64,000 nt of DNA from Aquamicrobium sp. (GTDB taxonomy: Bacteria > Pseudomonadota > Alphaproteobacteria > Rhizobiales > Rhizobiaceae). This document shows, one piece after another, positions 41,109-49,931 of this stretch. The notes below the pieces were generated by a model. It saw only the letters and a program-made list of their open reading frames with translations. It was not told the origin of the DNA and did no database searches. The stretch spans positions 1,922,001 through 1,986,000 of the forward strand of contig NZ_JAMLIE010000001.1 of assembly GCF_023954335.1 (NCBI RefSeq), given 5' to 3'. Position 1 is the first letter of the stretch; each line of letters starts with the position of its first letter. Both the position numbers and the translations under genes were made by a program.

Positions 41109-42662
41109 ATGGCGGGTTGGGTCAAGGCGCTTCTGTTCCTGTTCGGCGGGGTCGGCGCAGCCGCGGGAACCGCGTATGTCACCGGGGCGCTCGATCCGTG
41201 GCTCGCCCCGAAGCCGCCCGAGGTTTCCGGCCTTCTCCAGACGCCCGACGCGGCCGTCCCGCGGGAAGAGCCCGCCGCGGTCGAGAACGAGGGCGAAGAC
41301 GAGGCGGAAGCAGAGCCCGAAGCCGCCGCCGAAGGTCCCGCGACCACGCCCAAGACCGACCGGCTTGCCGCTCCTGTGTTCGACGTGCTTCGCGTCGAGC
41401 CGGACGGCTCGGTGCTGGTCGCCGGCAAGGCGAGCGCGAGGGCCGAGGTCGAGGTTCTGTCGGGCGAGGCCGTCCTCGGCAAGGCCGCGGCCGGGCCGGA
41501 GGGCGACTTCGTCGTCCTGCTCGACGAGATGCTGAAGCCGGGCGATTATCGGCTGGCGCTGCGCGCCACCTCGCCCGAGGGCGAGACCGTGCTTTCGGAC
41601 GGAACGGCTATCGTCTCCATTCCCGAGGCTAAGGACGGCCAGGTTCTCGCCATGGTCGAGGAGCCCGGCCAGCCGGCGGAGCTGATCTCTGTGCCGCAGG
41701 CCCCCGCGACCGCCGACGGGGAGCCCGCCGAGGGCGCCGCCGCCGAACCGGCACCGGAGTCCGGGCAGGCCGAAGCAGCAGTGGAGGAAGAGACCCCGGC
41801 CGAGGCCGCCGATGTCGCCGCGACGCAGACTGAGGAAGGAGAAACCGCGCCCGCGCCCGCGCCCGAAGCGGCAGATGCGCCGGAAGCAGCGGCCGAGCCC
41901 GCCGACGAGACGGCCGCTCCGGCCGCGCCGCAGCCGGCGGCGGTCCATACCGTCTCGGTCGAGGCGGTCGAGATCGAGGGCGACACCATCTTCGTCGCCG
42001 GCCGCGCCGATGCCGGCCGCACCGTGCGCGTCTATGCCGGCACCGTGCTGCTCGGCGACGCCGTGGCGTCGGAGGGCGGACGCTTCCTCGTGGAGGCGAA
42101 GCGCCATCTTGACGTCGGCAACTATCTCATCCGCGCCGATCTTCTCGGCGACGACGGCTCCGTGGTCGCGCGCGCCGGCGTTCCGTTCGAGCGCGAGCCG
42201 GGCGAGGCGATTGCCGCCGTCGCGCCCGCCGCCCCGGCAACCGGGGAGCCGGCGCAGGCCGCGCCGGGCGAGGTCGCCGCCGGGGACGAGCCGCAGCCCG
42301 CCGCTCCGGCCGACGCCGCTGCCGAGCCCGAAGCGGAGGCGGAGGTCGCCGTTGCTCCCGCCGCGCCCGCGGGCGAGGAGGACGAGGCCACGGCCCCGCC
42401 GCTCCAGCGTGTCGACGGCGCGGTCATCATCCGCAGGGGCGACTCGCTGTGGCGCATCTCGCGCCGCGTCTACGGCCACGGCATCCGCTATTCGACGATC
42501 TATCTCGCCAATCAGGACCAGATCCACAACCCGAACCGCATCTGGCCGGGTCAGGTCTTCACCCTGCCGGGCGAGACGCCCGAAGGCGAGCAGGCCGACC
42601 TCGAGGCCATCGGCGAACAGGCCGTGAAGCCGGAAGAGCGCGAGACGACGACGGCGCAGTAG
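41109..42662 (+). CDS. Membrane-anchored LysM protein with two beta domains
   Basis: This 517-aa protein starts with one transmembrane segment (VKALLFLFGGVGAAAGTAYV), then a Glu/Ala/Pro-rich linker, a first beta-domain (VLRVEPDGSVLVAGKASARAEVEVL … GDYRLALRA), a second linker, a similar second domain (VEIEGDTIFVAGRADAGRTVRVYAG … GNYLIRAD), a third linker and a C-terminal LysM module (VIIRRGDSLWRISRRVYG … RIWPGQVFTLP, about residues 440-490). LysM would bind peptidoglycan. The two beta domains look like internal duplicates. It has the same domain order as rhizobial cell-envelope proteins; role unknown. Confidence 0.9.
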   Translation: MAGWVKALLFLFGGVGAAAGTAYVTGALDPWLAPKPPEVSGLLQTPDAAVPREEPAAVENEGEDEAEAEPEAAAEGPATTPKTDRLAAPVFDVLRVEPDGSVLVAGKASARAEVEVLSGEAVLGKAAAGPEGDFVVLLDEMLKPGDYRLALRATSPEGETVLSDGTAIVSIPEAKDGQVLAMVEEPGQPAELISVPQAPATADGEPAEGAAAEPAPESGQAEAAVEEETPAEAADVAATQTEEGETAPAPAPEAADAPEAAAEPADETAAPAAPQPAAVHTVSVEAVEIEGDTIFVAGRADAGRTVRVYAGTVLLGDAVASEGGRFLVEAKRHLDVGNYLIRADLLGDDGSVVARAGVPFEREPGEAIAAVAPAAPATGEPAQAAPGEVAAGDEPQPAAPADAAAEPEAEAEVAVAPAAPAGEEDEATAPPLQRVDGAVIIRRGDSLWRISRRVYGHGIRYSTIYLANQDQIHNPNRIWPGQVFTLPGETPEGEQADLEAIGEQAVKPEERETTTAQ

Positions 42663-42799
42663 CCGGCCTGCCCGAGCGCGGGGGCGTTCCCGCGCGCCGT
42701 CCTCTCCGTTTCTCGGGCTTCCGGGCGACGGCTCGCGCGGCTTTTCCACATCCCCGCCATGCGGCCGGAATTGTCCGGCACGGGGTTGCGCGAAAACCG

Positions 42800-42828
42800 T
42801 TCATCGTATATCGCCGATATACGATGAA
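42800..42828. promoter_or_regulatory. Perfect 29-bp palindrome overlapping the arsR start, putative operator
   Basis: TTCATCGTATATCG (42800-42813), a central C, and CGATATACGATGAA (42815-42828) are perfect 14-bp arms. The ATG of the ArsR gene (42824) lies inside the right arm. The AT-rich inner part (CGTATATCG) resembles ArsR/SmtB operators. Binding would cover the promoter and the start codon. Confidence 0.72.
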
Positions 42829-43174
42829 TACCCGGCTGGACCCGATTCCCGCGAGGCATGATTGCAGCGAGCGCGCGGCGCTCGCCGGGCGGCTTGCCGC
42901 GCTCGCCCATCCCGCCCGCATCGAGATCCTCCAGCATCTCGCCGGCGTCGAGGCCTGCTGCTGCAAGGACGTCGTCTCCCGGCTCGATCTCGCCCAGTCC
43001 ACGGTCTCGCAGCACCTCAAGGTGCTGGTCGATGCCGGGCTGGTGCGCCTGACGCCGGGCCGCCCCCGCTCGCGCTACGAGGTCGACCGCGAGGCGCTGG
43101 CCGCGCTGGCCGGCGCCGTCGATCACCTTCTCGATTTCTGCTGCGCGCCGCCGTCCGCCGGGCGTTGCGGCTGA
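42824..43174 (+). CDS. ArsR/SmtB-family metalloregulator
   Basis: This 116-aa winged-helix repressor has LAALAHPARIEILQHLAGVEACCCKDV, then SRLDLAQSTVSQHLKVLVDAGLV. The Cys cluster C45-C46-C47 corresponds to the metal-sensing alpha3 region of ArsR; further Cys are at 14, 106-107 and 115. It probably senses a thiophilic metal or arsenite and releases the operator. There is no ribosome site before ATG 42824, so a leaderless transcript is possible. Atm1 begins 26 bp downstream; the pair is probably one operon. Confidence 0.9.
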   Translation: MNTRLDPIPARHDCSERAALAGRLAALAHPARIEILQHLAGVEACCCKDVVSRLDLAQSTVSQHLKVLVDAGLVRLTPGRPRSRYEVDREALAALAGAVDHLLDFCCAPPSAGRCG

Positions 43175-43199
43175 CCCGCCCATTTCAGGATTTCTTGCC

Positions 43200-45098
43200 T
43201 TGTCCGATAAGACCGTTTCCGCCGATTCCGGCTCGACCATGCGAACGCTGGCCAATCTGTGGCCCTTCATGTGGCCGGCCGACCGCACCGATCTGAAATG
43301 GCGCGTCGTCTGGGCGACGGTGTTCCTCGTCCTCGCCAAGCTGGTGCTGGTGCTGGTGCCCTATTTCTTCAAATGGGCGACCGACGCGCTGACCGGCGAG
43401 CTTGCCGCGCCCGACTATATCCCCGCCATCCTCGCCGCGCCGGTGATGCTCGTCCTCGCCTATAACGGCGTGCGCATCGTCCAGGTGGGCCTGAACCAGC
43501 TGCGCGACGCGCTGTTCGCGCGCGTCGGCCAGCATGCGGTGCGCCAGCTCGGCTACCGGACCTTCGTCCACCTCCACCAATTGTCGCTGCGCTTCCATCT
43601 CGAGCGGCGCACGGGTGGGCTGTCGCGCGTCATCGAGCGCGGGGTGAAGGGCATCGAGACCATCGTGCGCTTCACCATCCTGAACACGCTGCCGACCATC
43701 CTCGAATTCGCGCTGATGGCGGTGATCTTTTGGGTCGTCTACGGCTGGGTCTACGTCGCCATCATCGCCGCGACCGTGTGGCTCTACACCTGGTTCACGG
43801 TCTGGGCGAGCGACTGGCGCATCGCCATCCGCCGCGACATGAACGACAGCGACACCGACGCCAACACCAAGGCCGTCGACTCGCTGCTCAACTACGAGAC
43901 GGTCAAGTATTTCGGCAACGAGAAGATGGAGGCCGCGCGCTACGACCGCTCGATGGCCCGCTACGAGGACGCCGCGACCCGCACCTGGACCTCGCTCGGC
44001 TGGCTGAACTTCGGGCAAGGCGTCATCTTCGGCGTCGGCATGGCCGCCGTCATGGCGCTGTCGGCGTGGGAGGTGACGCGCGGCACGCATACGATCGGAG
44101 ATTTCGTCTTCGTCAACGCCATGCTGATGCAGCTTTCGGTGCCGCTGAACTTCATCGGCTTCATCTATCGCGAGATCCGGCAGGCGCTGACCGACATCGA
44201 GCAGATGTTCGACCTGCTCGACGTCAGGGCAGAGGTCGTCGACAGGCCGGATGCCGCGCCGCTCGTCGTCGGCGACGGCACCGTCACGTTCGAGGACGTG
44301 CATTTCGCCTACGATCCGGCGCGGCCGATCCTCAAGGGCGTGTCCTTCGAGGTGCCCGCCGGCAAGACGGTCGCCATCGTCGGTCCCTCGGGCGCCGGCA
44401 AGTCGACCATCTCGCGGCTGCTGTTCCGCTTCTACGACATCCAGTCCGGCGCGATCCGCATCGATGGGCAGGACATCCGCGACGTGACGCAGGAATGCCT
44501 GCGTCACGCGATCGGCATGGTGCCGCAGGACACGGTGCTGTTCAACGACACGATCCGCTACAACATCCGCTACGGCCGGCCTGACGCCGCGGCCGAGGAT
44601 GTCGAGCGCGCCGCCGACCTCGCCCAGATCGGCGATTTCATCGTCCGCCTGCCGGACGGCTACGACACGATGGTCGGCGAGCGCGGGCTGAAGCTGTCGG
44701 GCGGCGAGAAGCAGCGCGTCGCCATCGCCCGCACCATCCTGAAGGCCCCGCCGATCCTGATGCTCGACGAGGCGACCTCGGCGCTCGACACCCGCACCGA
44801 GCAGGAGATCCAGGCCGCGCTCGACCTCGTCAGCCGCGGCCGCACCACGCTGGTCATCGCCCACCGGCTGTCGACCGTGATCTCGGCCGACGAGATCATC
44901 GTGCTGCAGGACGGGCGCATCGCCGAGCGCGGCAAGCATTCCGCGCTGTTGGCGAAGCGCGGCCTCTATGCCGAGATGTGGGCGCGCCAGCGCGAGGCGA
45001 CGGAGGCCGAGGAGCGTCTGCGCAAGGTGCGCGAGGAAGACGCGCTCGGCATCGTCGAGCGCCGCTCGCCGGCCGGAATGGAGCCGGTGGACGAATAG
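43200..45098 (+). CDS. Atm1/HMT1-type ABC transporter (heavy-metal or glutathione-conjugate exporter)
   Basis: This 632-aa half-transporter has a six-helix transmembrane domain (from about 30 to 330) and a C-terminal ATPase with GPSGAGKSTISRLLFRFYD (Walker A, about 396), the signature LSGGEKQRVAIARTI, and LMLDEATSALDTRTE (Walker B). VKYFGNEKMEAARYD and TRTWTSLGWLN are Atm1-type. The start is TTG 43200 with AGGA upstream; ATG 43239 is an alternative. Atm1 proteins export glutathione-metal complexes or support Fe-S assembly. Control by the upstream ArsR gene suggests metal export. Confidence 0.93.
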   Translation: MSDKTVSADSGSTMRTLANLWPFMWPADRTDLKWRVVWATVFLVLAKLVLVLVPYFFKWATDALTGELAAPDYIPAILAAPVMLVLAYNGVRIVQVGLNQLRDALFARVGQHAVRQLGYRTFVHLHQLSLRFHLERRTGGLSRVIERGVKGIETIVRFTILNTLPTILEFALMAVIFWVVYGWVYVAIIAATVWLYTWFTVWASDWRIAIRRDMNDSDTDANTKAVDSLLNYETVKYFGNEKMEAARYDRSMARYEDAATRTWTSLGWLNFGQGVIFGVGMAAVMALSAWEVTRGTHTIGDFVFVNAMLMQLSVPLNFIGFIYREIRQALTDIEQMFDLLDVRAEVVDRPDAAPLVVGDGTVTFEDVHFAYDPARPILKGVSFEVPAGKTVAIVGPSGAGKSTISRLLFRFYDIQSGAIRIDGQDIRDVTQECLRHAIGMVPQDTVLFNDTIRYNIRYGRPDAAAEDVERAADLAQIGDFIVRLPDGYDTMVGERGLKLSGGEKQRVAIARTILKAPPILMLDEATSALDTRTEQEIQAALDLVSRGRTTLVIAHRLSTVISADEIIVLQDGRIAERGKHSALLAKRGLYAEMWARQREATEAEERLRKVREEDALGIVERRSPAGMEPVDE

Positions 45099-45116
45099 GC
45101 GGGAGCGTCCCTGCCG

Positions 45117-46316
45117 TCAGGCGCCGGCGAGGGTGTGCCTCGTCGCCGGCGTGTCGGACTGGCGCGGCGTGAACACCTGCACCTGGTTCCGGCCGAGCCG
45201 CTTGGCGTGGTAGAGCGCCTCGTCGGCCTTGTGCATCAGGTCGTAGAGCTCGACGCCCGGCCCGGCGAGGCAAAGGCCGATGCTGACGGAGGGCGAGAGG
45301 GAAAGCGGCAGCCTGCCGGCGCATTTTTGCGGGAAATCCGCCCGCAGCGCCTCGGCGAAGCGCCTTGCCGCGCCGAACTCGGCCTCGGGGACCAGCACCG
45401 CGAACTCCTCGCCGCCGATCCGCCCGGCGATCATGCCGGGTTGCAGCGACGCGGCCAGATGCTGACCGAACAGGCTGATCGCCCGGTCGCCGACCGCATG
45501 GCCGTGCGCGTCGTTGATCGCCTTGAAGTGGTCGAGGTCGGCGATCATCAGGCAGGCCGACTGGCGCCGCTCCCCGCATGCGCCGAGCGCGGCGACGGCG
45601 TCCCGCTCGAAGCCGCGCCGATTGAGTACGCCGGAGAGCTTGTCGGTGTTGGCCTCCCGCCGCAGCTCCGCGATCAGGTCGAGCGCGATGGCGACCATCA
45701 GAGTCAGCGCGAACAGCACCGAGATCATCACCTGCGTGAACTGCACCGTCGTCCAGTAGAACGATTGCTGGAAGCTGCCGAAATCGGTGAAGCCGCCGGC
45801 CAGCAGCATGATCGACGCCGGCCGCAGGAAGAAATTCAGCGTGCACAGAACCATCACCCAGAACAGGAGCCGGTCGACGGAGTGCCGTTTCTCGACCGGA
45901 TGGAGCTTTACCGCGCCGATGAGCGAGATGCAGCCGAGCAGGAAGTTGACCATGAAGACGCGCGCCGTCAGGTCGGGCTGGACGAGGACGAACCAGACCT
46001 GCCACGCCGCGCCGGCGGCGACGATGCCCGCCATCAGGACATGGGGAATGCGCAGGCCGTATCGCTTCAGCGCGCCGCCGATCAGCAGGTAGCCGGTGAC
46101 GAGGAAGCAGACGTTCGCCGGGATGCGCTCGAACTTGTTGGCGAAGCTCGGGCCGACGTCCTGGATCAGGAAGCCGACGGACGAGGCGACGTAGCTCAGC
46201 GCGATCATCAGGATGTAGTTCTGGCCGCGCTGGTTCGTCCACAGCAGGAAGAAGGCCGAGGCGAACAGCATTCCGATGGTCGGATTGAGCATCGCTATGA
46301 CGAACTGGGAAGTCAT
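45117..46316 (-). CDS. Membrane-bound diguanylate cyclase (GGDEF)
   Basis: This 399-aa protein has about six to seven N-terminal helices (a sensor region to about residue 210), then a GGDEF domain with TDKLSGVLNRRGFERD, LMIADLDHFKAINDAHGHAVGD and the active-site GRIGGEEFAVL. The GGEEF form is active. The inhibitory RxxD site is not present before the loop (ASLQPGMIAGRIGG). It would make cyclic di-GMP in response to an unknown membrane signal. It is divergent from psd. Confidence 0.93.
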   Translation of the reverse strand: MTSQFVIAMLNPTIGMLFASAFFLLWTNQRGQNYILMIALSYVASSVGFLIQDVGPSFANKFERIPANVCFLVTGYLLIGGALKRYGLRIPHVLMAGIVAAGAAWQVWFVLVQPDLTARVFMVNFLLGCISLIGAVKLHPVEKRHSVDRLLFWVMVLCTLNFFLRPASIMLLAGGFTDFGSFQQSFYWTTVQFTQVMISVLFALTLMVAIALDLIAELRREANTDKLSGVLNRRGFERDAVAALGACGERRQSACLMIADLDHFKAINDAHGHAVGDRAISLFGQHLAASLQPGMIAGRIGGEEFAVLVPEAEFGAARRFAEALRADFPQKCAGRLPLSLSPSVSIGLCLAGPGVELYDLMHKADEALYHAKRLGRNQVQVFTPRQSDTPATRHTLAGA

Positions 46317-46534
46317 CCATTTCCTCCGGCAGCCCGGCTATAGCACGCGATCGATAACAAGGGGTTTAACGCAGGGTCAGCGCGCGTTCGTACCGGGTTG
46401 CGGGCCGCGCCGGAGCCCCCTCCCGCGGCGGTTTCGTGTCCGCGCGGCGGGAACGTCGCGGCCAATCGCGCGTTGCGGCTCAACCGGCGATGGGGTATCA
46501 GGCTGACTTCAAAAAAGCGGGAGCGCAGAGCCGC

Positions 46535-47233
46535 ATGAGCCTTGCCGATACGATCAGGAACACATTCGTGCCGGTCCACCGCGAGGGCTGGCCGTTCATC
46601 GCCGCCTTCGCCGGCGCCACCATCCTGCTCGGGCTGTTCTCGACCAGCCTGTTCTGGATCGGCCTGATCCTCACCGCCTGGTGCGCCTATTTCTTTCGCG
46701 ATCCCGAGCGCGTGACGCCGATCGACGATCGGCTCGTCATCAGCCCCGCCGACGGGGTCGTCTCCTCGGTCGGGCCGGCGGTGCCGCCACGCGAGCTCGG
46801 GCTCGGCGTCGAGGAGATGGTGCGCGTGTGCGTGTTCATGAACGTGTTTTCCTGCCACGTGAATCGCGCCCCGGCGCGCGGCCGCGTCTCGGTGGTCGAG
46901 CACCGCCCCGGCAAGTTCCTCAACGCCGAGCTGGACAAGGCGAGCACCGAGAACGAGCGCAACGGCCTCGTCATCGAAAGCCCGAACGGGCGCATGGGCG
47001 TGGTGCAGGTGGCGGGCCTCGTCGCCCGGCGCATCGTCTGCTGGAGCGACCCGGGGTCGGATCTCGCCGCCGGCGAGCGCTTCGGCCTGATCCGCTTCGG
47101 CTCGCGCGTCGACGTCTACCTGCCGCGGGGGGCGGCGGTGAAGGTGGCCGCCGGCCAGACCGCGGTCGCCGGCGAGACCGTTCTCGCCGAATACGGCGTC
47201 GAGGCGGCGTCGCCCCTCGTGCGGGTCTCCTGA
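46535..47233 (+). CDS. psd: Phosphatidylserine decarboxylase (short alphaproteobacterial type)
   Basis: Psd decarboxylates phosphatidylserine to phosphatidylethanolamine. The 232-aa short form has one N-terminal membrane segment, then FFRDPERVTP, VISPADGVVSSVGP, FMNVFSCHVNRAP and the self-cleavage site in GLIRFGSRVDVYLP, where the Ser becomes the pyruvoyl group. ATG 46535 gives the usual MSLADTIRNTF start. pssA follows 6 bp later, so substrate and product enzymes are coupled. Confidence 0.95.
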   Translation: MSLADTIRNTFVPVHREGWPFIAAFAGATILLGLFSTSLFWIGLILTAWCAYFFRDPERVTPIDDRLVISPADGVVSSVGPAVPPRELGLGVEEMVRVCVFMNVFSCHVNRAPARGRVSVVEHRPGKFLNAELDKASTENERNGLVIESPNGRMGVVQVAGLVARRIVCWSDPGSDLAAGERFGLIRFGSRVDVYLPRGAAVKVAAGQTAVAGETVLAEYGVEAASPLVRVS

Positions 47234-47239
47234 GGACCG

Positions 47240-48061
47240 ATGGCGAGCGAACCGCGCCACAAGGCCGACAGGACGCGCCGCGCCGCGCGCCTGCGCGAGA
47301 TTCCGCTGCGCATGATCGTGCCCAACCTCATCACGGTGCTGGCCGTCTGCGCCGGGCTGACCGGCATCCGGCTCGCCTTCGAGCACCGTTTCGAGCTCGC
47401 CGTCGCCATGGTGCTGATCGCGGCGCTGCTCGACGCCGTCGACGGGCGCATCGCCCGCATGCTGCAGGGCGCGTCGAAATTCGGCGCGCAGATGGATTCT
47501 CTCGCCGACATCGTCAATTTCGGCGTCGCTCCCGCCCTCGTCCTCTACGCCTACGTGCTCGACCGGGCAGGGGCGTTCGGCTGGATCGCCGGGCTGCTGT
47601 TCGCCATCGCCTGCTGCCTGCGGCTCGCCCGCTTCAACGTCATGCTGGAGGACGAGAACGCCCCGGCATGGAAGGCCGACTATTTCGTCGGCGTGCCGGC
47701 CCCGGCCGGGGCGATGCTGGTGCTGCTGCCGGTCTATCTCGGCTTTCTCGGCGTGCCGCTCGGAACCGCCTTCGCCTTCTGGGCGAGCGCGTTCACGGTG
47801 CTGATCGCCTTCCTGATGGTCAGCCAGGTGCCGGTCTATTCCGGCAAGAGCGGGCTGCGGGTGCGCCGCGACATGGTGATGCCGATGATCCTCGGCATCG
47901 TCCTCTATGTCGCGCTGCTGGCCAGCTACACGTGGCACGCCATGGCCGCGACCGCGATTGCCTGCCTCGTCTTCCTGCCGTTCAGCGCCGCCGCCTATCG
48001 CCGCCGCGAGGCGCGCGAGGAAGCCGCCGCCGCGGCCGCGCAGGACACGCCGGACCCGTAA
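47240..48061 (+). CDS. pssA: CDP-diacylglycerol-serine O-phosphatidyltransferase
   Basis: PssA forms phosphatidylserine from CDP-diacylglycerol and serine. The 273-aa protein has the CDP-alcohol phosphotransferase motif D-x2-D-G-x2-A-R-x8-G-x3-D-x3-D, seen as LLDAVDGRIARMLQGASKFG then AQMDSLADIV (about residues 62-92). Helices fill the rest; the C-terminus is Glu/Ala-rich. It forms a two-gene operon with psd. A bidirectional hairpin follows at 48088. Confidence 0.96.
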   Translation: MASEPRHKADRTRRAARLREIPLRMIVPNLITVLAVCAGLTGIRLAFEHRFELAVAMVLIAALLDAVDGRIARMLQGASKFGAQMDSLADIVNFGVAPALVLYAYVLDRAGAFGWIAGLLFAIACCLRLARFNVMLEDENAPAWKADYFVGVPAPAGAMLVLLPVYLGFLGVPLGTAFAFWASAFTVLIAFLMVSQVPVYSGKSGLRVRRDMVMPMILGIVLYVALLASYTWHAMAATAIACLVFLPFSAAAYRRREAREEAAAAAAQDTPDP

Positions 48062-48087
48062 CCGGCATCCGCCTTACGCAGAAACGA

Positions 48088-48114
48088 AGTGCCCGGCCTT
48101 TCGGGCCGGGCACT
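48088..48114. terminator. Bidirectional terminator after pssA
   Basis: AGTGCCCGGCC (48088-48098) and GGCCGGGCACT (48104-48114) form an 11-bp perfect stem with loop TTTCG. It lies between the convergent pssA and the small exported-protein gene. CACTTTT follows on the plus strand. Confidence 0.7.
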
Positions 48115-48155
48115 GAAAACACTTTTCCGTACGGAACTGCGTCAAAGCAGCGAGA

Positions 48156-48515
48156 TCAGGGCTTCCAGCTCGGCACCCAGGGCGGGGGATTGCCGCCATA
48201 GGTGGTGTCGTAGAGCTGCGACGACGAAGAGGGGCTTGTCGACGTGATCGAGAAATTGCCGACGCGGCAGGTCGTCGATTTCTGCGGCGTCAGGCTGCGT
48301 CCGGTGAAGGACGGCCTGTCGTCCTCGGCGCAATTGCTGAAGCCGCCGCCGTAACCCGGCGCGACGTCGAGGTTGACGCCGGGAAGCTGGTCGAGCGTCG
48401 CGGTGTCGCCGGAGAAGTCCTGCGAGCTGAACACGTCGGCCATGGCCGGCGCCGCGCCGAGGACGGCACCCGCGAGGAAAAGGCCGGCAATCGCCGGGCG
48501 AAGAGAAAGAACCAT
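48156..48515 (-). CDS. Small exported hypothetical protein
   Basis: This 119-aa protein has a signal peptide (RPAIAGLFLAGAVLGAAPAMA, residues 6-26), then a Gly/Ser/Thr-rich mature part (VFSSQDFSGDTATLDQLPGV, YGGGFSNCAEDDRPSF, QKSTTCRVGNFSITST) with two Cys, and a Trp/Pro end (PPPWVPSWKP). No domain is recognised. It may be a periplasmic or outer-surface protein. It stands alone between pssA and the SDR gene. Confidence 0.62.
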   Translation of the reverse strand: MVLSLRPAIAGLFLAGAVLGAAPAMADVFSSQDFSGDTATLDQLPGVNLDVAPGYGGGFSNCAEDDRPSFTGRSLTPQKSTTCRVGNFSITSTSPSSSSQLYDTTYGGNPPPWVPSWKP

Positions 48516-48618
48516 GATCCATATCCCGCGTGAGAGGGCGCAAGATTTATATGGGCCTGTCTAGCATACCCCGCAAGCCCGGTCGATAGCCGGGCGGGCA
48601 CACGGAGAAGGGACGGGC

Positions 48619-49377
48619 CTATTCCGGCATGCGGTAGTGGACGAAGCGGCCTTCGCGCGCCTCGAAGATCGCGCCGGTCTGCGTCAGCGCAGGGCTCGCC
48701 AGCGGCAGGATCTTTCGGGCGATCTCGGACGGGTGCGGCAGCGTCTCGGGGTTCTCGCCCGGCATCGCCTGCGCGCGCATCGCGGTGCGCGTCGCGCCGG
48801 GATTGACGCAGTTGACCTTCAGCGCCGTGTTCTTCGTCTCGTCGGCCCACGAGCGCGACAGCGCCTCGACCGCCGCCTTCGAGGCCGCATACGGCCCCCA
48901 ATAGGCGCGCGCCGAATGCGCCGCGCCCGACGACATGAGAATCGCGCGGCCGGCGTCGGAGAGCCTGAGCAGCGGGTCGACCGAGCGGATCGTCCGCCAC
49001 GTCGCGGTGACGTTGACGGCCATCACCTTCTCGAACACCTTGGCTTCGACATGGCCGACCGGTGCGATGACGCCGAGGATGGCGGCGTTGGCGACCAGCA
49101 CGTCGAGCTTGCCCCAGCGCTCGTGGATCACCCCGCCCAGCCGGTCGATGCCGGCCATGTCGACAAGATCGAGCGGCACCAGCGTCGCCTGTCCGCCGGC
49201 TTCGCGAATCTCGTCGTCGAGCTCCTCCAGCCCGCCGACCGTGCGGGCGACGGCGATGACGTGGGCGCCGGCCGCGGCCAGCTCCTTCGCGACGAAATAG
49301 CCGATGCCGCGCGAGGCGCCGGTGACGAGGGCAACGCGGCCGGAAAGGTCGGGCGTCTCGGGCAATGCGTCTGACAT
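48619..49377 (-). CDS. Short-chain dehydrogenase/reductase
   Basis: This 252-aa Rossmann protein has the NAD(P) motif TGASRGIGYFVAKEL (about residues 22-36), NAAILG and the catalytic Ser and Y-x3-K (SSGAAHSARAYWGPYAASK, about 155-173). The substrate is unknown. ATG 49377 gives the standard start. The gene is divergent from sugE; the riboswitch lies between them. Confidence 0.92.
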   Translation of the reverse strand: MSDALPETPDLSGRVALVTGASRGIGYFVAKELAAAGAHVIAVARTVGGLEELDDEIREAGGQATLVPLDLVDMAGIDRLGGVIHERWGKLDVLVANAAILGVIAPVGHVEAKVFEKVMAVNVTATWRTIRSVDPLLRLSDAGRAILMSSGAAHSARAYWGPYAASKAAVEALSRSWADETKNTALKVNCVNPGATRTAMRAQAMPGENPETLPHPSEIARKILPLASPALTQTGAIFEAREGRFVHYRMPE

Positions 49378-49502
49378 GGCTGCTCCTCGCTGGCGATGCT
49401 GGCGCGGCCCGCTGAAGGGGCCGCTTCCTGCCGTGGGATTAGCCGAATGCACGCCGAAGGGAAACCCTTGACCGGGCGCGGCAAGCGTCCCATATCGACG
49501 CA

Positions 49503-49577
49503 GCCGGGACGGCCCGGCCGGCGCGCGCCTTGCCTTGAGAACGGTGCACCGACGCGAACGATGGGGACGGCCCCATC
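49503..49577 (+). ncRNA. Guanidine-II (mini-ykkC) riboswitch
   Basis: Two hairpins each have the ACGG loop: GCCGGG-ACGG-CCCGGC (49503-49518) and GATGGGG-ACGG-CCCCATC (49560-49577). Two GGG-ACGR-CCC hairpins before an SMR exporter gene define the guanidine-II class. The linker is 41 nt. The ribosome site AGGAGAAAGGG of sugE lies 12-22 nt after the second hairpin, so the switch probably controls translation initiation when guanidinium is bound. Confidence 0.88.
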
Positions 49578-49601
49578 TCCTTGAGTGAAGGAGAAAGGGC
49601 T

Positions 49602-49919
49602 ATGTCCTGGATTTATCTGTTCTTTGCCGGCCTGTTCGAGATCGGCTGGGCCGTCGGCCTCAAATACACCCATGGCTTCACCCGGCTGTGGCCGAGCCTC
49701 TACACCGTGGGCGCGATGACGATCAGCCTGTTCCTGCTCGGCCTTGCCCTGCGCACGCTGCCGCTCGGCACCGCCTACGCGATCTGGACCGGCATCGGCA
49801 CCATCGGCACCGCCATCCTCGGCATCGTGCTGTTTGCCGAGCCGGCCGCGGCGCTGAGACTCGCCTGCATCGGCATGATCGCCGCCGGCATCATCGGCCT
49901 GAAGCTGGTTTCGCCATAA
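49602..49919 (+). CDS. sugE: Guanidinium exporter of the SMR family (SugE/Gdx)
   Basis: This 105-aa protein has four helices. It contains the catalytic Glu in FFAGLFEIGWAVGLKYTHGF and the SMR-type AYAIWTGIGTIGTAILGI region. These are the features of the Gdx (SugE) branch, which exchanges guanidinium for protons. The guanidine-II riboswitch directly upstream supports the function. ATG 49602 follows AGGAGAAAGGG. It is convergent with purF (12-bp gap). Confidence 0.95.
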   Translation: MSWIYLFFAGLFEIGWAVGLKYTHGFTRLWPSLYTVGAMTISLFLLGLALRTLPLGTAYAIWTGIGTIGTAILGIVLFAEPAAALRLACIGMIAAGIIGLKLVSP

Positions 49920-49931
49920 ACTGGCAAACGC

